Below, in pieces: positions 43,850 through 55,293 of a stretch of DNA of 64,000 nucleotides. Within the stretch, counting starts at the first letter, position 1, and the number at the start of each line of letters is the position of its first letter. The DNA comes from Ulota crispa. Taxonomy: Eukaryota > Streptophyta > Bryopsida > Orthotrichales > Orthotrichaceae. The notes beneath the pieces were generated by a model. The model had not been told where the DNA came from. It worked only from the letters and a program-made list of their open reading frames with translations, and did no database searches. A program made the translations under genes and the position numbers. Location: positions 3,410,001-3,474,000 of the forward strand of contig OY987250.1 in the NCBI GenBank assembly GCA_963920765.1, given 5' to 3'.

Positions 43850-45033
43850 ATTGTGAAGAGACATTTAGTTAGTATAAAACATACCTTGTTGAATGAAATA
43901 GATGTTGTCAAGTATTTCATTACTCAATATCCCACTTTTATGATTGGATGACAAACTATACTCTCATGTCTTTTATTGTCTTCATGGCCAACATTTGGTT
44001 CATCAATGTCAAGGTCTTCCCATATCATCAAAAGGTGTGCAAGATAGATGCTTTTGTGATACAAAAATCATTTGCCTTGAGTATGTCTTGCATACGTCAT
44101 ACAAAGATCAAGTGTACTAGTCAAGGCCATTTTTTTCTAGCAAAATAAAGCCAAACTAGCAAAAAAAACTAACAAATTTGGACCACTTTGGGTAGGTCCT
44201 TCCACTTTTTTACCCAATTGATTGTCAACAACTGTAATTTGGTGAACAGAACAAAATGCTAGTAGTTGGTAATTCCTAAATTCTTGTGCACAAGAAGTCA
44301 TTTACCATACACAAGAATCATTCATCTTGAGTATGTCTTAACATTAAGATAAAAATCATGTATTTATAAAATCTAGAGCTTGGCAAATATATAAATATGA
44401 CAAATATCTAAATAATGGTATTAGGTAATTATCCAGAACAATTCTCCAAGGCACAAGAATAATCTATTGAGAATGTGTCTTGAATTACAAAAATCATATA
44501 GTGTGAGACTTGTTACTAATTTATACCTAGATCATACTTAGGGCATGTATATATTCACCATAAGAAATCAATGTTGAAATTCTATATGGTCTATGACACC
44601 ATACAGAACCATGCTGCACTATAAACACCATGAATGGAGAATTTATTGATCTTGGAGGAGTTTCTAAAGTAAAACTCAGAAACCATGTAAGAGGCATTGT
44701 AGGATCGGTTTTACTTTTCAAATTTACAATTAGGAATCGAGTAGATAGTTAAAGTATTTTCTGAATTAAAAATAAGTAATACTTGGTTTCTCTTATTCCC
44801 AAAAACATAAAATTAAATACTTTAGGATAAAATTCAATGCAATAAAATGTGTAGAAATACAAATATACACGTATACACATATACATGTATGCACATATGA
44901 GGTCCCATATAATACCCTTATCAATCACGGAAAGTCTTAAATTTCAAAGTCTGACCTTCGAACTATTGATTGGTGAACACCCTTGACTAATATTGCTTTC
45001 CACTTCAAATTCACCACTTATTGAAGGAAAAGA
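43850..45033 (+). repeat. direct repeat copy 2, left of the second arm
   Basis: About 90 percent identical by eye to 38470-39661, same orientation. It ends CCACTTATT at the same point, but is followed by the inner end of the arm rather than the outer end, which shows that the arm has been inverted here. Confidence 0.75.
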
Positions 45034-45275
45034 AATCACCCTCCCTCCCGCCTGGTATATTGTCGGCATATTAAGAACCCTGCGAATCAGCTCATAACTT
45101 GGATTTGAGAGCGTGATATAACGGAGGGAGTTTACCGGCGAGCTTGACGTGAAGATTCATGGAAGCATAATCAAGGCTCTTCAAACTTCCAGGCGCTTCT
45201 CTAACCCTCTGTACCGTTCCGTCGACAGACAGGTGGCATTAGGCAATAGGTCGACAGTACCGACTGAAGGTCAGA

Positions 45276-45400
45276 GAATGTTCTAGAGCCAGGGTTGCAT
45301 GGTGTCGGAGGTCGGCACCTCTGTCCGATGGTCAGTGAAGGTTCCAGAGGCTTCATCTCCTTCTCGTCTCTTCTGCCACCAAGATGGTGTCCGCTATAAA
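45276..45400 (+). promoter_or_regulatory. heat-shock promoter of HSP20 copy 2
   Basis: GAATGTTCTAGAG at 45276-45288 and GAAGGTTCCAGAGGCTTC at 45337-45354 fit alternating GAA/TTC heat-shock modules; TATAAA at 45395-45400. Expected to bind heat-shock factor trimers. Confidence 0.75.
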
Positions 45401-45605
45401 GAACGGCATGCGCTCCAATTTCTCCACAACACAATTGCAGAATAATCTCAGCTGTGACAAGCTTCCAATTCGCTACATATCTTTCAGAGTCTTGCTAATA
45501 GGTCGCTCGATTCCGAGTAGCATTGTATCGCAGTCGCTTGTGTAGGCAGTGTCTGATTTATTTTGGCTCTAGGCGTGCATTCAATCAGCTCTCTCATTGT
45601 CGATA

Positions 45606-46118
45606 ATGGCTCTCTCATCGTTCCTCGGTCGCCGGAATCACTTCTCGGACGCCAGTGACCCGTTTGAGATGGTGGTGTCCTTGTTTGACAACACTCCTGC
45701 CAGTTCTTTCGTACGCGACGCTCATGCCGTGGCGAGCACCAATGTGGATTGGAAAGAGACGCCTACGGAGCACGTGTTCAAGGCCGACCTGCCAGGGTTG
45801 AAGAAGGAGGAAGTGCAAGTGCAGATCGAGAATGAGAGGACGTTGAGCATCAGCGGGCAGCGCAAGAAGGAAGAGGTGCAGAAGGCGGATACCTGGCATC
45901 GCGTGGAACGCAGCAGCGGGCAGTTCTTGCGCAAGTTCAGGCTCCCGGAGAACGCGAAGCTGGATCGCATTGCAGCGAAGGTGGAGAACGGAGTGCTCAC
46001 GGTGGTGGTGCCGAAAGAGGAGAAGAAGATTCCCAAGACTCGCAGCATCGAGATCGGTGGCCATGACGGAGAACTAGTGGCTGTACGGGACATGCCCGAG
46101 GATGGAGCTGCAGCGTGA
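45606..46118 (+). CDS. class I cytosolic small heat-shock protein (HSP20), copy 2
   Basis: 170 residues, identical in protein to copy 1 at 40930-41442 and lying in the exact inverted arm. Same alpha-crystallin features (ADLPGLKKEEV, FRLPENAKLD, VENGVLTVVVPK) and same heat-shock promoter. The two genes are transcribed away from each other across a 3.05-kb spacer. Being identical, transcripts of the two cannot be told apart within the arms. Confidence 0.95.
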   Translation: MALSSFLGRRNHFSDASDPFEMVVSLFDNTPASSFVRDAHAVASTNVDWKETPTEHVFKADLPGLKKEEVQVQIENERTLSISGQRKKEEVQKADTWHRVERSSGQFLRKFRLPENAKLDRIAAKVENGVLTVVVPKEEKKIPKTRSIEIGGHDGELVAVRDMPEDGAAA

Positions 46119-46879
46119 TCGGCGCCGTGGAGAATTCAAACTCAGCGTTATGGAGACCTGTTTTCTGGACTTGAAGTGCATTCTTAGCTTGTAGTTGAAC
46201 GCCTAAGCTCAAATATCTGGCTCTCAGAGCACTCATGGTGTAGCAGTGTTTTTTTGAATCTTTAGTAGAAGGCAGTATACATCACTAGCATCGGATGTAG
46301 GATTAGCGCGTAGAAGTAAAGGACTAATTGAATTGGAGATTGTTGTGCGTGTGCATAAGAACGTGTTTAGTAACAAATTAATAAACAGCACTCAGGTTTC
46401 CTTTACATTTGCCTGAGTTTTAGTTTGCCTGAGTTCTTGATTTTAAGCTTAGCGAGTACTCAGCCATGTAGTAATGCCTCCGGTTTTGCCAATTTCAAGG
46501 ACTTCGTAACCAGTTGTCGCAGAGGACGAACTCTTTGTCGGTGTAATTTAGGAGGATGTTCGAAAGTCCGTGGTAAATATTTTCCACTCTCCGGCCGGTT
46601 CGAAGCACAATTGACAGCTGTGAGTTGATCATCAAGACTTGCAATCGCAGGATTCGGTAATCCAAGATAGCTCGTCTGCACTACCTCCAGTAGTAGTGAA
46701 ACGGCTGCAAAAGCCATCACATATCCAATCGCAACGAGATATGAACACGGTGAGTTACGAAACGATTATCCGGTGGTTTTCAACTTCTATTGATCTCCTT
46801 GACCTCGATCCAATCGCTATCGATTGATCGTCAACACCGATCTTAGCCAGTTTGTGAAATCCATTGTCGATCGTGGATG

Positions 46880-47145
46880 TTATGACAGGTTTTAACAAGA
46901 CTTCAGAGCATGGCAACGGTCTTGCACCATGTGTGAATCAACAGAGTGAAGCAGGACCGCTTGCTCGCCAAGCATTACATTTACGCGAGGCTGCGTTTGG
47001 TCCTGACAGTCCTATAATTGCGGTACGTTTCCTCATTTCCCTTTCCTGCAGAAAACAATGCTTTGTGAATGACTCTTTTCTTTTCATGCCGCGTGACCAG
47101 TTTTGTGTGGTCAGTGAAGCGATTTATACATGTCCTTGGGATTAA
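46880..47145 (+). pseudogene. TPR exon 9 fragment in the right arm
   Basis: Reads GPLARQALHLREAAFGPDSP and then meets a GTACG donor-like site. Same fragment as 39903-40165 in the left arm, now on the plus strand. The frame 5' of it has no TPR homology, so it is a relic. Confidence 0.7.
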
Positions 47146-47394
47146 TCAGAGCGCTGACATGTTTTTTGAGATTATTTCCTTGGATGTTTTGGCTTGGTGG
47201 AACATATATGTACTTAAGTAAACTGTTCAGTATGTAAACGTTTCATTCAATTGAGTGTGATTCATGATTTATCGCAGCATCAAATTATTGTGCCGTAGAG
47301 TAAATGAGTTTCTTCTATTGAATTATGTACCTTGGCACCATCATCAAGAAGCTTTTTGAGTGAAGTGGTCACAAGTAGATGGTTAAATGAGAGG

Positions 47395-49100
47395 AAATGC
47401 CACACAATGGTCTTCTACACTGTATAATACATTTAGGTTGCCTCAAACTAATTTCTCGACATTTTACACTATACAAATACTTACTAAATCTACAGTAATT
47501 TTCATCAAGAATTACAGCAATAAATATATTTTAAAGGGCTTGGCAACAACAACAAAGTTGCAATAAAATCAGTTAGTGTCGTTTGTGTTGTATACCATGC
47601 AAAATTCTAATATTTAAAGAGTTGCATGTGCCTCCAAGTAGCCAAGCAATGAGTCATAAGGTAGCTCTCCAGGGTAAAGCAACCTAATTGTTGAGGCAAC
47701 CTAAATGGCTAAATGCAATATTTAGTGTAGTATTTCCCCAAAAAAGCAAAGGTAGTCCATTCACTTTCCTTGGGGCATCATCAACACATATGCCAAGATT
47801 GGGACCGGGAATTGGCCGGTCTTGCGTCTCTCCTTGTCTAAGTAAATTTGCTGCCACTTTTACTGTATTGATCCTCCTAACCTTGATGCAATTCCCTTTG
47901 CAAACTTAGGTACAAGAGAAGACACTAGCAAGTTGTTGCCAAAAAGTTGCAAGTTATTGCAAGCAACCTGTCATTCTAGTAATAAATATCAACAAACGCA
48001 ATGGAAGTCTTAAGGCACTAGGAAATGAGCAAATTTGTTGTGTGAGGAGGTTGTTTTGATGAGGCCATCTCCTGGTTATGCATTGCCATGGTTGCATTGG
48101 AGCCCTAAAAGTTCTTCATTCTCTCACATAACTGGCTCCACCAAGAGAAATGTAGTTACAATCCCATTCCTCAATTTGGATTGATGATGCTCTTACTTCT
48201 TTACGAGTCACATATGAAAATTGTAACCTCTAGGAGACTTAGCAAAACATGAATCACCCATTCAAGTCCTTCCCATACTGGTGATTTGTCACCAAATATA
48301 ATATTAAACACATATTGTGAAAGGAAGGGGAAACTTTTTAATTAATTTTTTAAGTGTAAACTATTGCTCCACCATGATTTAAACTCCCGCAAGCACAATT
48401 TTGCACCCATAGGTATGAAATCTTTTCTTTGCACAAATTTGCACCTATGAGTGTTGTGTTCATTAATGGCATTGATTTTGACTAGCTATGTACATCTTTG
48501 TAGAAATTGAAAGTGCCTCAACTCAAACAAGCATCTTGGAAATTGAGAGTAGATTGATGGTAGATTGTTGGTGGACTCCTAGTGACTTCAAAAACCTCCT
48601 AATTGTGATTTTTACTCCCACTTCTTGATTGATACGACTTGAATTTTAATACCTCTTGCCTCCATTCTTATTTTATAGAATGTGTAATCAATTTTAAATT
48701 GAAAAAGAAACCAAGAAGATGAGGAATGAAAATTATGAGCTTTTTTGTTCTTTTATTTTTTGTGTCTCCAACTCTGATTTAGTTAGTCAATATTGCAAAC
48801 CCTTGATTGAACAATAAGTACAAATTTGGACGTTTGAAATTATCTGTTATCCTATATTACTAAAAGCTTCACTAGGTCTTCTTAAGCTTTTGGAGAACTT
48901 GTTTATGTTTTTTCGTGCAAATCCTTTCAAATCCAAGATTCTCATAATCCTCAAACCAGTATGAAAGTAGTAGCCATAAGTCAATTACGGGTCAATTACA
49001 CATGAAGGGACAAAACCAGCTTAGCAACATGTGTAGTTTATAATTTTGATCAGCATCCCCTCTCTCAAAGGTTCTCCGTTTTGTGCAAAGTTAGGTATAA
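47395..49100 (+). repeat. direct repeat copy 2, right of the second arm
   Basis: Diverged relative of 42030-43260 in the same orientation. It also contains a dispersed repeat (about 47430-47770) with ACATTTTACACTATACAAAT and CAACCTAAATG motifs that recurs at 62800-63490. No gene recognised. Confidence 0.55.
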
Positions 49101-50365
49101 GGTAAGTTCATTCAACAATGGAATTACAATTCCAAATGTGGTCATAGGGTTTACAAGAATATCCTTTTGGAGAACTCTGCAATATCATCTACACGTTTGT
49201 GTGCTCTAATTCTTAACCAAAATTTCCCAAAACTTGCAACAAAATTGCCAACCACTTTTGTATTTTTGCTTAGTGATATTTGCATTTGAAACCCTAGCTG
49301 CCTCAACGCCTTGCATTTAAAAAATACATCATGCCAGTGGCAACCTTGGGATCTATATTGCACTTTTCATCAACTAGCAACTATGGGTTTTTAAATGTAG
49401 TAAGAGATATTCAAACACTTCATTTTTTTTTGAAGAAGCGATATTTGTTGCAAGGGTAGCTATTTTACATACAAAAATAGCAGTTTGGAAATCTTTCCAT
49501 GAGTCAAATACAAACAATGACAGCCCTTATAACTTTAGAGAAACTTTATGATGAGGAATGATTGCCTATATTTTGTATTACAAAGGGTGGAATGTACTAC
49601 TACACCCTTCCTACTTTTTTGCGTATTTCATTTACTAAATTGCCTATGGCGGGTACAAGGACGTGACCCTTACATGCCAACTCAGGCTTTCACCTCCTCG
49701 GTGCCTCTAATTTCTGCAACCAACTTATTGCAACAAAGCTGCCCAATCCAAACCTTACAAAAGTGTTTTTAGAAAAAAATCTTTTATTCTAGTTTCCACA
49801 CCTTTGGTAGCTATATAAAATATTTCGTAGAATTTTTGCTATAGTGAGCAACAAGTGGTGCGTCGCTGCGGGGTTTTGAAGAGAATTTGGGTTCAATCAG
49901 TTTGACATGCCCTTCACATTTCCAAATCATCCCTGCAAGACCAAGTTCATTTAAAAAGAATTAAAGAACACTCAATATTGCCATTCCTAATCCTTTTATC
50001 TTGAGAATAATTTCTTTTTGTTATTCAAACACCGTAAGATTTTGCATTAGATTTATGTAAAAATATAACATAAAAACTTACTGGAGTTTGATTGCATGGC
50101 CTATGGAATGAGAGATGTGACCATTTGAAGTTCATTTTTAAGATCTTTTGACCTCTACCCAGAAAAATCAGGTCTGTTTGATTGCATGTTGTGAACATAT
50201 TTTGCACCGTGGGTGCCAAATTTCTTGATTTTATCAGCCAAAAACCTTCATTTTTGCCTGTGGGTTGCTCCATTTCCTACGCATGTCAGTTACAACAATT
50301 GTTGAATAATCCGTTATACTTTTGAAGTTGCTCTCAACAAATTGGATTCCCATATCACAAGAGTA
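49101..50365. other. intergenic, nothing recognised
   Basis: AT-rich. The minus-strand frame at 50025-50273 and the frame at 49548-49772 have no recognisable family features. Confidence 0.45.
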
Positions 50366-51739
50366 AGGTAGGAACACCCATAAGCGTCAATGTACCCATA
50401 ACCATCACCTTTAAATCTTGGAAAATCTGTGGAAATAAATAGATGTAATTACAAGGATGTATAGCATGTGAACATGAAACCTTAATGTTAGTTATGGGTG
50501 CAATGGCAATTTACTCTTTAAAAGTTCACAACTTATTCTCAGAGTATCCAAATAATATATTCAAAAATGCAAAAGATCTTATAATTTGCTAGTTGCTTAT
50601 TAAGCCCTAAACGCCCCACCTCCCCATTTTTGGGCTCTCAGAGTTTTAAAAGTCTCGAATGGGGGCCTATCATGGGTGTATGTTCCACAAAAAAGTACAT
50701 TGTGATTCGGGTGTGGTCCTGTAGTACCTGGTAGTAGGCAATCTTTGGATGATTGCCTTCCGTGCTTGGTTCTGCCATAATTTCAGGGTCTGGATGTCGT
50801 TTTTTTGTCTTTCTGGAAAACTGGGGTCGCAGTGAGGACCTGGACCACCGGCTACTCCCGGTTCGAGCTCGTTGCAGGATTTGGCGCGACTCCAATGCTA
50901 TTGGCTTACATCCGTGTACCACCGGCCCTCTGTCCTACATGCCTGTAAAATTTGTACCTGGCTCCCAGTCTTTCTGGCATGGGGTGTGAACAGCATTTAA
51001 TAAGCTGGCAAATTTTTGCCTAAATCTTACCTCAAATCTCAGATGGCTATTAATACATTAAGAGTTTTGTGTGAAAATTTGAATAAAATCGCCAAGTTCT
51101 TCCTGGAGCAAGATCCAATTTGCCAAATTTTGGATGAAAGTAGTTTATATTAACAATTTTTTGGATGAAAGTCTGTGGATCATTCATTTGTTCCAATTTT
51201 ACCTAAAATTTCCCTACCTGCCTGCATTCTGGGGTGCGGGTCGCTCTACCCCGCCGAAAACAAGAATTAAACCCTGGGTGTGAATCATCCCGAGGTTTGA
51301 GCTAGTCAAAAGACCCCTTCCCAATGTCAAAAACTTGGTTGAATTTGGTAGGTCCACGGGGGACTCAAGCACTTACCGGCTCCTCGAATTTCAGAGATGG
51401 GGACTACACAACTGAGTTTCAGCATTTTTCTGAAGTTCCACACCCCCCCCCCCCTCCCCTTTTTCTCGCCAAATCTCAAAGTCAACAGTACTTTGACCGC
51501 TATAAATTCTTAAACCGTACGGTCAATGTTTCTGCAATTCGATCTCGACCTTCACACCGTTGTCCAATCACCATTTCAAGGGCCAGGCCACGCGGATCCC
51601 ATTTCTCACCCTCCAATGCTGGTTCGAGTAAAAGCATGTCTCCCTGGGCCCCAAAGTGCCAGTCACGAGCTGGGCGCTCGGGGGTTAATGGTCATCATAT
51701 TCAAAACCCTTACTTTGACGTTTATGGGTGCTCCTACCT
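50366..51739. mobile_element. family B MITE split by a TTAA-flanked element
   Basis: Left part 50366-50603 begins AGGTAGGAACACCCATAAGC; right part 51685-51739 ends TTTATGGGTGCTCCTACCT; TA on both outer flanks. Joined, the parts make a normal B element of about 290 bp. Confidence 0.8.
50604..51684. mobile_element. family Q element, 1081 bp, with TTAA duplication
   Basis: Flanked by TTAA at 50600-50603 and 51685-51688. Other B copies read TTTATTAATAGTCATC at this point with one TTAA, so this is a proven insertion. Ends GCCCTAAACGCCCCACC and the inverse of CCCCCGAGCGCCCAGC are imperfect inverses. It is GC-richer than its surroundings, and its small frames (for example 51324-51893) show no transposase. 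TTAA duplication is the hallmark of piggyBac-like elements. Confidence 0.75.
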
Positions 51740-51913
51740 TACATCAAACAAGCAAAAATGGGAAGGTATTATGATTGGCCACGATTTCATTTCACTAACA
51801 TCCTCCTACCAGAGGTTTCTTTTATGTACACCCTCAGTACATTTTAACAGCATTGGGTCTGAAGACCGTGCTTCCCCCATAATAGCGGCCTGACGCTGCA
51901 GTTCCTCCAGCTA

Positions 51914-52025
51914 AGCACAATTTCAATTACAGTTTCAACTACAATCTCAACCATAACTTCATCCAAAACTTCAACCAAATTTTCAACCAAAACTTCAAAT
52001 AAAATTTCAACCAAAGGTTCAAACA
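51914..52025 (+). repeat. imperfect TTCAACCAAA tandem repeat upstream of PAL
   Basis: About ten 11-12-bp units resembling AACTTCAACCA, drifting in sequence. It lies about 540-650 bp upstream of the PAL start. It could be simple slippage or a cluster of binding sites. Confidence 0.7.
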
Positions 52026-52190
52026 CAGACCAAGTCCCACCCCGTTGAAAGACTTCGTCATGATGCGCTTTTTCAACAGTCGCCCAAAAACAGTCCTCCT
52101 TGTCAGAGAACACGGTTCCCTCAGCAGATCCTCACCACAAGTCAATGCAAGGACCGAATGTCTGGCCACTGTATCCCAATCTCGTCGACA

Positions 52191-52198
52191 TATAAATA
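52191..52198 (+). promoter_or_regulatory. TATA box of PAL
   Basis: TATAAATA preceded by GTCGACA, 371 bp upstream of the ATG. This would give a 5' UTR of roughly 340 nt if unspliced. Confidence 0.6.
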
Positions 52199-52561
52199 CA
52201 CACCTCCGCATCACCAATTCCTCAATTCAGGTCAAGCAACCTCCTTCGTAGAGTACCCAAGTTCCTCCACAATCAGAGACTCACTCGCAATTGATCTCTT
52301 CGGGCTGTTGATACACGTGAGCAACCACAATCTGCTGATACATTCCACCTCTTAGCTCACCCAGACCCTCTCGAATGCCAGTCCGATCGAAATTCGTAGT
52401 TTGTTGAATTGCAGGAAGGGTTTTCCGTGCATGCATGAAGGAGAAGCTCGTTGCGATACTCTGTAGCAAAAGAGCATAAGTTGGGGAGCAGATCATCTAG
52501 TGCGACGTCTTGCTGAGGCAGGCTAGATCGAAGGATTCCAAAGGCAGCTGCGAAAGGCGTC

Positions 52562-54712
52562 ATGGCTTCTTCACTCTTCATCGATGCTGGAGCAGAGCAT
52601 GTGGAGAAACCGACGCTGTGCGCTGAGCCGGCGTTTTTGTGTGGGGCGGTCTCCGCAGATCCTCTGAACTGGGTCAAGACGGCAGCCAAATTGGAAGGCA
52701 GTCATTTAGACGAGATTAAGCAGATGGTGGCCGAATACTTCGATGCGAAGGAAGTGGTCATTGAGGGAGTGAATCTGAGCGTGGGTCAAGTGACGGCCAT
52801 AGCTCGCCGGCCTGATGTAGCGGTGGTGCTCGACGAGGCGAACGCCAAGGCACGAGTGGACGAATCGTCCAACTGGGTGCTTACAAAGATCATGAACGGC
52901 GGTGACATCTACGGCGTCACCACGGGCTTCGGCGCCACGTCGCATCGCCGCACGCAGCAAGGCGTGGAGCTTCAGCGCGAGCTCATCCGGTTCCTGAATG
53001 CGGGCGTGCTCGTGAAGGGGCACTCCTTGCCCGCTGAGACCACGCGGGCGGCCATGCTGGTGCGCACCAACACCTTGATGCAGGGATACTCCGGCATCCG
53101 GTGGGAGATTCTGGAAGCCATGGAGAAGCTGTTGAATGCGAACATCACCCCCAAGCTGCCATTGCGAGGGACTGTCACCGCGTCCGGGGACCTGGTGCCG
53201 CTGTCGTACATTGCAGGGCTCCTCACTGCCAGACCTAACTCCAGGGCTGTCACCGAAGACGGTCGTGAGGTATCGGCATTGGAAGGATTGCGAATGGCCG
53301 GCGTGGAGAAGCCGTTTGAGTTGCAGCCCAAGGAGGGGCTGGCGCTGGTGAACGGCACCGCCGTGGGGTCGGCGTTGGCGTCCACCGTGTGCTTCGATGC
53401 AAATGTGCTAGCTCTCCTCGCCGAGGTTCTGTCGGCGCTCTTTTGCGAGGTGATGCAAGGGAAGCCGGAATTTGCCGACCCCTTGACGCACAAGCTGAAG
53501 CACCACCCGGGCCAGATGGAGGCCGCCGCCGTGATGGAGTGGTTGTTGGACGGGAGCGACTTCATGAAAGCAGCGGCGACGCTGAACGAGACCGATCCGT
53601 TGAAGAAGCCGAAGCAGGATCGGTACGCGCTCCGGACGTCCCCGCAGTGGCTGGGCCCCCAGATCGAGGTGATCCGAACCGCCACGCACGCCATTGAGCG
53701 CGAGATCAACTCCGTGAACGACAACCCCATCATCGACGCCGCCAGAGGAATCGCCTTGCACGGTGGCAACTTTCAGGGCACGCCGATCGGCGTCTCCATG
53801 GACAACATGCGCCTGGCGGTGGCTGCCATCGGCAAGCTCATGTTCGCGCAATTCTCCGAGCTTGTGAACGATTACTACAACAACGGCTTGCCGTCGAACT
53901 TGAGCGGCGGACCCAACCCGAGCCTGGATTACGGCATGAAGGGCGCCGAGATCGCCATGGCGTCGTACCTGTCGGAGCTCAATTACCTCGCCAACCCCGT
54001 CACCACGCACGTGCAGAGTGCTGAGCAGCACAACCAGGACGTGAACTCCCTGGGCTTAGTCTCCGCGCGGAAGACCGAAGAGGCCGTCGACATCCTGAAG
54101 CTCATGAGCTCCACCTTCCTGGTGGGACTCTGCCAGGCCATCGACCTCCGCCACGTGGAAGAGACCATGCGCTCCGCAGTGAAGCAGGTGGTGTTGCAAG
54201 CGGCCAAGAAGACGCTCTTCATGGGCAATGACGGCGCCCTTCTTCCATCTCGGTTCTGCGAGAAAGATCTTTTGCTGGTCGTGGAGCGCCAGCCCGTGTT
54301 CAGCTACATCGACGACCCATCCTCAGAGACGTATCCGTTGATGGAGAATCTGCGCGCGGTGCTGGTCAGCCACGCCCTCAAAGACGCATCCCGCTCCGTG
54401 TTTGCGCACATCCCCGCCTTCGAAGCGCACGTGCAAGAGGCGCTGCGCGTCGTGGTGCCTCTGGTGCGGGACGCGTACGACAGCAAGGGCTCGTCCGCGG
54501 TGCCCAACAGAATTGAATCCTGCAGGACGTATCCGCTGTATAAGTTCGTGAGATCGGAGCTGGGGACGCAATTGTTGTCAGGATTGCGCACAGTGTCGCC
54601 CGGGACTGAAATTCAGAAAGTGTTCGAGGCCATGTCGGAGGGGAAGCTGATTCAACCTCTCTTGCAGTGCATGCAAGGATGGAATGGCGCCCCTGGGCCA
54701 TTCCCCTCGTAG
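52562..54712 (+). CDS. PAL: phenylalanine ammonia-lyase, intronless
   Basis: Cytosolic enzyme that removes ammonia from L-phenylalanine to give trans-cinnamate, the entry step of the phenylpropanoid pathway. 716 residues, the usual plant length. The MIO cofactor triad Ala-Ser-Gly is present in [17 protein letters not shown] (about residues 200-216). [14 protein letters not shown] carries the active-site Tyr lid, IRFLNAGV has Phe-Leu at the substrate-selectivity site rather than the His-Leu of tyrosine-using lyases, and NDNPIID and the central NGGNF-type segment ([13 protein letters not shown]) are conserved. Most seed-plant PAL genes have one intron; this frame is continuous. The C-terminus ends GAPGPFPS and lacks the usual seed-plant Pro-Ile-Cys end. 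The exon is much GC-richer than its surroundings. The ATG at 52562 is the first in frame. Confidence 0.97.
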   Translation: MASSLFIDAGAEHVEKPTLCAEPAFLCGAVSADPLNWVKTAAKLEGSHLDEIKQMVAEYFDAKEVVIEGVNLSVGQVTAIARRPDVAVVLDEANAKARVDESSNWVLTKIMNGGDIYGVTTGFGATSHRRTQQGVELQRELIRFLNAGVLVKGHSLPAETTRAAMLVRTNTLMQGYSGIRWEILEAMEKLLNANITPKLPLRGTVTASGDLVPLSYIAGLLTARPNSRAVTEDGREVSALEGLRMAGVEKPFELQPKEGLALVNGTAVGSALASTVCFDANVLALLAEVLSALFCEVMQGKPEFADPLTHKLKHHPGQMEAAAVMEWLLDGSDFMKAAATLNETDPLKKPKQDRYALRTSPQWLGPQIEVIRTATHAIEREINSVNDNPIIDAARGIALHGGNFQGTPIGVSMDNMRLAVAAIGKLMFAQFSELVNDYYNNGLPSNLSGGPNPSLDYGMKGAEIAMASYLSELNYLANPVTTHVQSAEQHNQDVNSLGLVSARKTEEAVDILKLMSSTFLVGLCQAIDLRHVEETMRSAVKQVVLQAAKKTLFMGNDGALLPSRFCEKDLLLVVERQPVFSYIDDPSSETYPLMENLRAVLVSHALKDASRSVFAHIPAFEAHVQEALRVVVPLVRDAYDSKGSSAVPNRIESCRTYPLYKFVRSELGTQLLSGLRTVSPGTEIQKVFEAMSEGKLIQPLLQCMQGWNGAPGPFPS

Positions 54713-55293
54713 ACCGTAGCAAAGTTTTGTAAATATCCATAGAGGTCTTTCATTGTGATGTAACTTACTCACAGAGACACAATTTTCGAGTCACAATTTG
54801 TGACCCATGTACTGTACATTAGGTAAGCATTCAGTCCATATTGGGCAATGCTTGAGCATTTTATACCATTCTTTGGACATCTATTGTCTACATTTTGAAC
54901 ACAGAATTTCTTCGAGTATCTCACCCTGCTTGGAATTAATGTACACATTATGGAACGTCCCATTATACCTAACCGAATCTTAGGAATGGGAATAATTAAC
55001 AGCTTTGCCATAACGTGCCCTTTTTAGGATCAGCAGTTGAATAGTGACTTCTTCGGATTGATTGGCGGAAGTACTCATGGATATATCAAGAAAAAGAACT
55101 TTGGTCTGAGAGGCTGAACAAGAAAATGATAATGAATCGGCAGAGGCTTTTCCTGCACAATTGCACAACCACATAGAAGACACTAAGTTCTATACCTTCA
55201 AGTCAATATCTAGCTACAGTTGAGCAAAAATGGAAATTATTCAACACAACACCGCCGTGATTGGGGCTGCCAACAAATTCAGATTGAGAACTC
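54713..55293. other. convergent 3' region between PAL and the TPR gene
   Basis: 581 bp shared by the 3' ends of two convergent genes. AT-rich, with no repeat or extra gene seen. Confidence 0.5.

Larger units (their letters stand above)
45051..47386 (+). repeat. right arm of the 2336-bp inverted repeat
   Basis: Exact reverse complement of 39662-41997 as far as compared. It carries HSP20 copy 2 and the inverted exon 9 fragment of the TPR pseudogene (46880-47145). Confidence 0.95.

Noticed and set aside
50025..50273. Minus-strand frame considered as a pseudogene
   Set aside because: No recognisable motif, no splice context and AT-rich composition like surrounding DNA.
53408..54031. 207-codon frame antisense to PAL
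   Set aside because: The high GC at third positions of the PAL exon removes stops on the other strand; no domain or promoter supports it.
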